Shown here piece by piece: positions 60,779 to 64,000 of a stretch of 64,000 nucleotides of DNA; positions within the stretch are counted from its first letter, which is position 1; each line of letters begins with the position of its first letter. The DNA comes from Streptomyces coacervatus (lineage in GTDB: Bacteria; Actinomycetota; Actinomycetes; Streptomycetales; Streptomycetaceae). The notes beneath the pieces were generated by a model. The model was not told the DNA's origin. It saw only the letters and a list, made by a program, of their open reading frames with translations, and did not search any database. The position numbers and the translations under genes were made by a program. The stretch spans positions 186,001-250,000 of the forward strand of contig NZ_JARHTP010000001.1 of the NCBI RefSeq assembly GCF_029223485.1, read 5' to 3'.

Positions 60779-60799
60779 GGCGAAACAAGGGGAACATCC

Positions 60800-62830
60800 A
60801 TGAATCTCAAGAGAGTTCTGCCGTACGGCCTCACTGTGGCCCTAGCCCTGCCCCTCGCCGGCCTGAGCCAGGGCACCGCGCTCGCGGCCACCGACTACCA
60901 GGCCGAGGACGCGACCATCGCGCAGGGCACGGTGGCCACCAACCACACCGGCTACACGGGCACCGGCTTCGTCGACTACACCAACGTCAAGGGCTCGTCC
61001 GTCGAGTTCACGGTGAGCGCGGCCTCCGCGGGCACCGCCTCGGTCACCCTGCGGTACGCCAACGGGACCGCCACCGACCGCCCGATGGACATCTCAGTCG
61101 GCGGCACGGTCGTCGCCTCCGGCGTCTCCTTCCCGGCCACCGCCGACTGGAACACCTGGGCCACCAAGAGCGTCAACGTCCCGCTGGCCGAAGGCACCAA
61201 CAAGATCCGCGCGACCGCCACCACCGCCAACGGCGGCCCCAACCTCGACCGCATCAGCGTCGGTACGGCGGCCGACACGCAGGCCCCCACCCGCCCCGGA
61301 CAGCCCAGCTGCTCCGACATCGGCGAGGACGGCCTCACCCTGGCCTGGGGCGCCTCCACCGACAACGTGAGCGTCACGGCGTACGACATCTACGAGCACG
61401 GCAACAAGATCGGTGAGGCGCCCGGCAGTTCGACGAGCAAGGCGCTCACCGGCCTTGCTCCCAACACCACTTACAACCTCACCGTCATCGCCCGAGACGC
61501 GGCCGGCAACACCTCCTCCGCCAGCCCGGTCGTCGACTGCACCACCAAACCCAGCTCCGACACCACCCCGCCGACCAAGCCGGGCACGCTCTCGGCCGCC
61601 AACGTCACTGCCAACACCGCCGAGTTGACCTGGGGCGCCTCGACGGACGACCGGGCGGTCGTCGCGTACGACGTGCGCAGCGACACCACCGTCTACAAGT
61701 CCGTCACGAGCGGCACCTCGACCACGCTCACCGGGCTCGCCTGCAACAGCCCGTACTCCCTGAACGTCGTCGCCCGCGACGCGGCCGGCAACGTCTCCCC
61801 GGAGAGCAACACCGCCGCCTTCACCACCAAGGCCTGCGCCACCGACGGCGGTGTCCCGTCCTCCATCTCCACGCTCTCCTCGGGCTGGACGATCCCCTGG
61901 GGCACCTACTGGATGCCCGACGGCCAGACCGCGCTGGTCACCGAGCGGGACGACTTCCGGGTCTGGAAGGTCACCAAGGCAGGGGCGAGGACGCAGGTCG
62001 GCACGGTGCCGGGCGCCGTGACCACCAACGGCGAGGGCGGTCTCCTCGGCGTCGCCGTCGACCCCAAGTGGGAGAGCAACCACTACGTCTACTTCATGCA
62101 CACCGCGTCCGAGGGCAACCGCGTGGTCCGTATGACCTACGACGGCACCGCGCTCAGCGACTACAAGGTCCTGCTCCAGGGCATCAAGAAGAACCGCTAC
62201 CACAACGGCGGCCGCCTCGCCTTCGGCCCCGACGGCTACCTCTACGTCTCCACCGGCGAGGCCCAGACGCCCGACCTGGCGCAGGACAAGAACTCCCTCA
62301 ACGGCAAGATCCTGCGCATGACGACGGACGGGAAACCGGCCCCCGGCAACCCCTTCGGCAACTACGTCTACAGCCTCGGCCACCGCAACCCGCAGGGCCT
62401 CGCCTTCGACCGCAACGGCCGCCTGTGGGAAGCGGAGTTCGGCAACAGCTCCAAGGACGAGCTGAATCTGATCAAGCCGGGCGCCAACTACGGCTGGCCG
62501 ATCTGCGAGGGCACCTGCAGCACCGCCGGGATGACCAACCCCAAGGCCACCTGGAACGTCTCCGAGGCCTCGCCCAGCGGTATCGCCATCGTCCGCAACG
62601 TCGTCTACATGGCGTCCCTGCGCGGCGAGCGGCTGTGGCGGATCCCGATCAACGGCGACAACGAGAGCGTCGGCACACCGACCGCGTACTACGTGGGAAC
62701 GTACGGCCGGCTGCGGACCGTGACCAAGGTGCCGGGCGCCGATCAGCTGTGGCTGTCGACCACCAACTGTGACAACAACGGCAACCAGCCGGACGGATCG
62801 GACAAGCTCTTCCGCATCAACATCAGTTGA
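60800..62830 (+). CDS. Secreted PQQ-dependent sugar dehydrogenase (AA12/sGDH-like) with CBM and two FN3 domains
   Basis: 676 residues. Signal peptide about 1-29; CBM6/35-like domain about 30-155 (YQAEDATIAQGTVATNHTGYTGTGFVDY); FN3 domains about 159-250 and 253-345; a six-bladed soluble-glucose-dehydrogenase propeller from about 350: WGTYWMPDGQTALVTERDD, GEGGLLGVAVDPKW, NRYHNGGRLAFGPDGYLYVSTGE, YSLGHRNPQGLAFD, NYGWPICEG. The His in YHNGG, Arg-Asn in GHRNPQG and the WPICEG loop fit PQQ/Ca2+ binding in this family. It oxidises aldose or pyranose sugars at C1, passing electrons to quinones or copper oxidases. It is the last gene after pqqACDE and the hydrolases. Confidence 0.9.
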   Translation: MNLKRVLPYGLTVALALPLAGLSQGTALAATDYQAEDATIAQGTVATNHTGYTGTGFVDYTNVKGSSVEFTVSAASAGTASVTLRYANGTATDRPMDISVGGTVVASGVSFPATADWNTWATKSVNVPLAEGTNKIRATATTANGGPNLDRISVGTAADTQAPTRPGQPSCSDIGEDGLTLAWGASTDNVSVTAYDIYEHGNKIGEAPGSSTSKALTGLAPNTTYNLTVIARDAAGNTSSASPVVDCTTKPSSDTTPPTKPGTLSAANVTANTAELTWGASTDDRAVVAYDVRSDTTVYKSVTSGTSTTLTGLACNSPYSLNVVARDAAGNVSPESNTAAFTTKACATDGGVPSSISTLSSGWTIPWGTYWMPDGQTALVTERDDFRVWKVTKAGARTQVGTVPGAVTTNGEGGLLGVAVDPKWESNHYVYFMHTASEGNRVVRMTYDGTALSDYKVLLQGIKKNRYHNGGRLAFGPDGYLYVSTGEAQTPDLAQDKNSLNGKILRMTTDGKPAPGNPFGNYVYSLGHRNPQGLAFDRNGRLWEAEFGNSSKDELNLIKPGANYGWPICEGTCSTAGMTNPKATWNVSEASPSGIAIVRNVVYMASLRGERLWRIPINGDNESVGTPTAYYVGTYGRLRTVTKVPGADQLWLSTTNCDNNGNQPDGSDKLFRINIS

Positions 62831-62858
62831 CGGAGCGTCAGAACCGGCTCGGGCCGGC

Positions 62859-64000
62859 TCAGGCCCGGTACAGCGCCTCGACCTCGTTGGCGTAGGCGTT
62901 CTCGATGGCCTTCCGCTTCAGCTTCAGGGACGGGGTCAGCAGACCGTGTTCCTCGGTGAACGGCTGGGCCAGTATCCGGAAGGTGCGGATGGACTCGGCC
63001 TGTGAGACAAGGGTGTTGGCGGCGACGACCGAGCGCCGCACCTCCGTCTCCAGGTCGGCGTCCCGCACCAGCTGCGCCGGCGACATCTGCGGTTTGCCGC
63101 GCATGGTCAGCCAGTGCTCGACGGCCTCCTGGTCGAGGGTGACCAGGGCGGCGATGTACGGGCGGTCGTTGCCGACGACGATGCACTGGTTGACCAGCGG
63201 ATGGTCGCGGACGCGCTCCTCCAGCAGAGCGGGGGAGACGCTCTTGCCGCCGGAGGTCACCAGGATCTCCTTCTTGCGGCCGGTGATCGTGAGGAAGCCG
63301 TCCTCGTCGAGGGCGCCCAGGTCGCCGGTGGCGAGCCAGCCGTCGTGCAGGGTCTCGTCGGTGGCCTTCTGGTTGTTGAGATAGCCCTGGAAGACGTTCG
63401 GGCCGTGCAGCCAGATCTCGCCGTCGTCCGCGATGTGCACGGTGACGCCCGGGATGGGCTGGCCGACGGTGCCGTAGCGGGTGCGCTCGGGCGGGTTGGC
63501 GGTCGCGGCCGCCGTCGACTCGGTGAGGCCGTAGCCCTCGTAGATCTGCACTCCCGCACCCGCGAAGAACAGGCCGAGCCGGCGGTCCATCGCGGAGCCG
63601 CCCGAGATGGCGTTGCGGATACGGCCGCCCATCGCGGCCCGGAGCTTGGAGTAGACAAGCTTGTCGAACAGCTGGTGCTGCACGCGTAGGCCCGCCGACG
63701 GGCCGGGTCCGATGCCCCAGGCCTTCGCCTCGACGGCGTCCGCGTACTTCACGGCGATCTCGACGGCCTTCTCGAACGGCCCGGCCTTGCCGTCCTTCTC
63801 GGCCTTCCGGCGGGAGGCGTTGAAGACCTTCTCGAAGATGTACGGCACCGCGAGTATGAACGTCGGCTTGAACGCCTGCAGGTCGGGCAGCAGAGTGGCC
63901 GCGTTCATCTGAGGCTGGTGGCCGAAGCGGATCCCGTGGCGGATCCCGGTGACCTCCACCATCCGCCCGAAGACGTGCGCGAGCGGCAGGAACAGCAGCG
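62859..64000 (-). CDS. Long-chain acyl-CoA synthetase (FadD15-like), N-terminus beyond window
   Basis: The C-terminal 380 residues of an ANL adenylating enzyme: PLAHVFGRMVEVTG, SGGSAMDRRLGLFFAGAG, YEGYGLTESTAAATAN (AMP motif), DGWLATGDLGALDEDGFLTITGRKKEILVTSGGKSVSP (hinge region plus the catalytic-Lys side) and LKLKRKAIENAYANEVEALY. It activates fatty acids as acyl-CoA. It converges on the AA12 gene, 28 bp apart, and is not part of that operon. The start lies right of base 64000. Confidence 0.92.
   Translation of the reverse strand, partial: LLFLPLAHVFGRMVEVTGIRHGIRFGHQPQMNAATLLPDLQAFKPTFILAVPYIFEKVFNASRRKAEKDGKAGPFEKAVEIAVKYADAVEAKAWGIGPGPSAGLRVQHQLFDKLVYSKLRAAMGGRIRNAISGGSAMDRRLGLFFAGAGVQIYEGYGLTESTAAATANPPERTRYGTVGQPIPGVTVHIADDGEIWLHGPNVFQGYLNNQKATDETLHDGWLATGDLGALDEDGFLTITGRKKEILVTSGGKSVSPALLEERVRDHPLVNQCIVVGNDRPYIAALVTLDQEAVEHWLTMRGKPQMSPAQLVRDADLETEVRRSVVAANTLVSQAESIRTFRILAQPFTEEHGLLTPSLKLKRKAIENAYANEVEALYRA

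Overview
The window is high-GC actinobacterial DNA, almost certainly from a Streptomyces chromosome. The evidence is GC-rich codon use, GTG starts, ATGA-coupled operons, rare TTA codons, Streptomyces-type dispersed hairpin repeats and typical gene families (DUF574-type methyltransferase next to an XRE regulator, nar1-type narGHJI, a GH74/GH48/GH5/GH6 cellulase island). From memory, the order transketolase - gas-vesicle gene - narGHJI - cellulases resembles the S. coelicolor SCO65xx region; I could not check this.

Layout. 1-4.6 kb: a truncated TPR-like gene, a VOC protein, a transketolase, and an orphan gvpF behind an eroded gvpA scrap. 4.7-6.5 kb: a lipid-kinase gene and a PAP2 phosphatase gene separated by a 241-bp MITE. 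6.6-20.7 kb: housekeeping and stress genes (histidine phosphatase, ABC-F, F420 oxidoreductase, SigB-type sigma factor, MBL-fold enzymes, DedA, OsmC) plus a decayed GAF/ANTAR locus. 20.8-29.1 kb: a solitary dnaK and the respiratory nitrate reductase operon narGHJI. 29.2-37 kb: regulators, methyltransferases, ADP-ribosylglycohydrolase, a WYL regulator with a perfect palindrome at its start, and a PL11 pseudogene. 37-46.4 kb: the cellulose/xyloglucan island (GH74 and GH48 on minus; GH5 and GH6 on plus), with CebR-type operators in the divergent GH48/GH5 promoter region. 46.5-50.8 kb: PhyH dioxygenase, His-rich methyltransferase, GH75 chitosanase with a CsnR-like box, ABM-fold protein, aldo/keto reductase.

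The most remarkable part is 51.1-62.8 kb. A pqqA-pqqC-pqqD-pqqE unit (no pqqB in view) runs through an ATGA overlap straight into secreted carbohydrate-active enzymes: a GH105 unsaturated-uronyl hydrolase, a Tat-exported lyase-like protein, one 1805-residue protein carrying GH28, GH29, F5/8C, GH27 and GH18 modules, and finally a secreted PQQ-dependent (AA12/sGDH-like) sugar dehydrogenase with a carbohydrate-binding module and two FN3 domains. The gaps are between -4 and +22 bp throughout. The simplest reading is one operon that makes the PQQ cofactor, strips side chains from a pectin-like polymer and oxidises the released sugars outside the cell. TTA codons in GH105, GH5 and GH74 suggest bldA (developmental) control of both polysaccharide islands. 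The window ends inside a fadD-type acyl-CoA synthetase.
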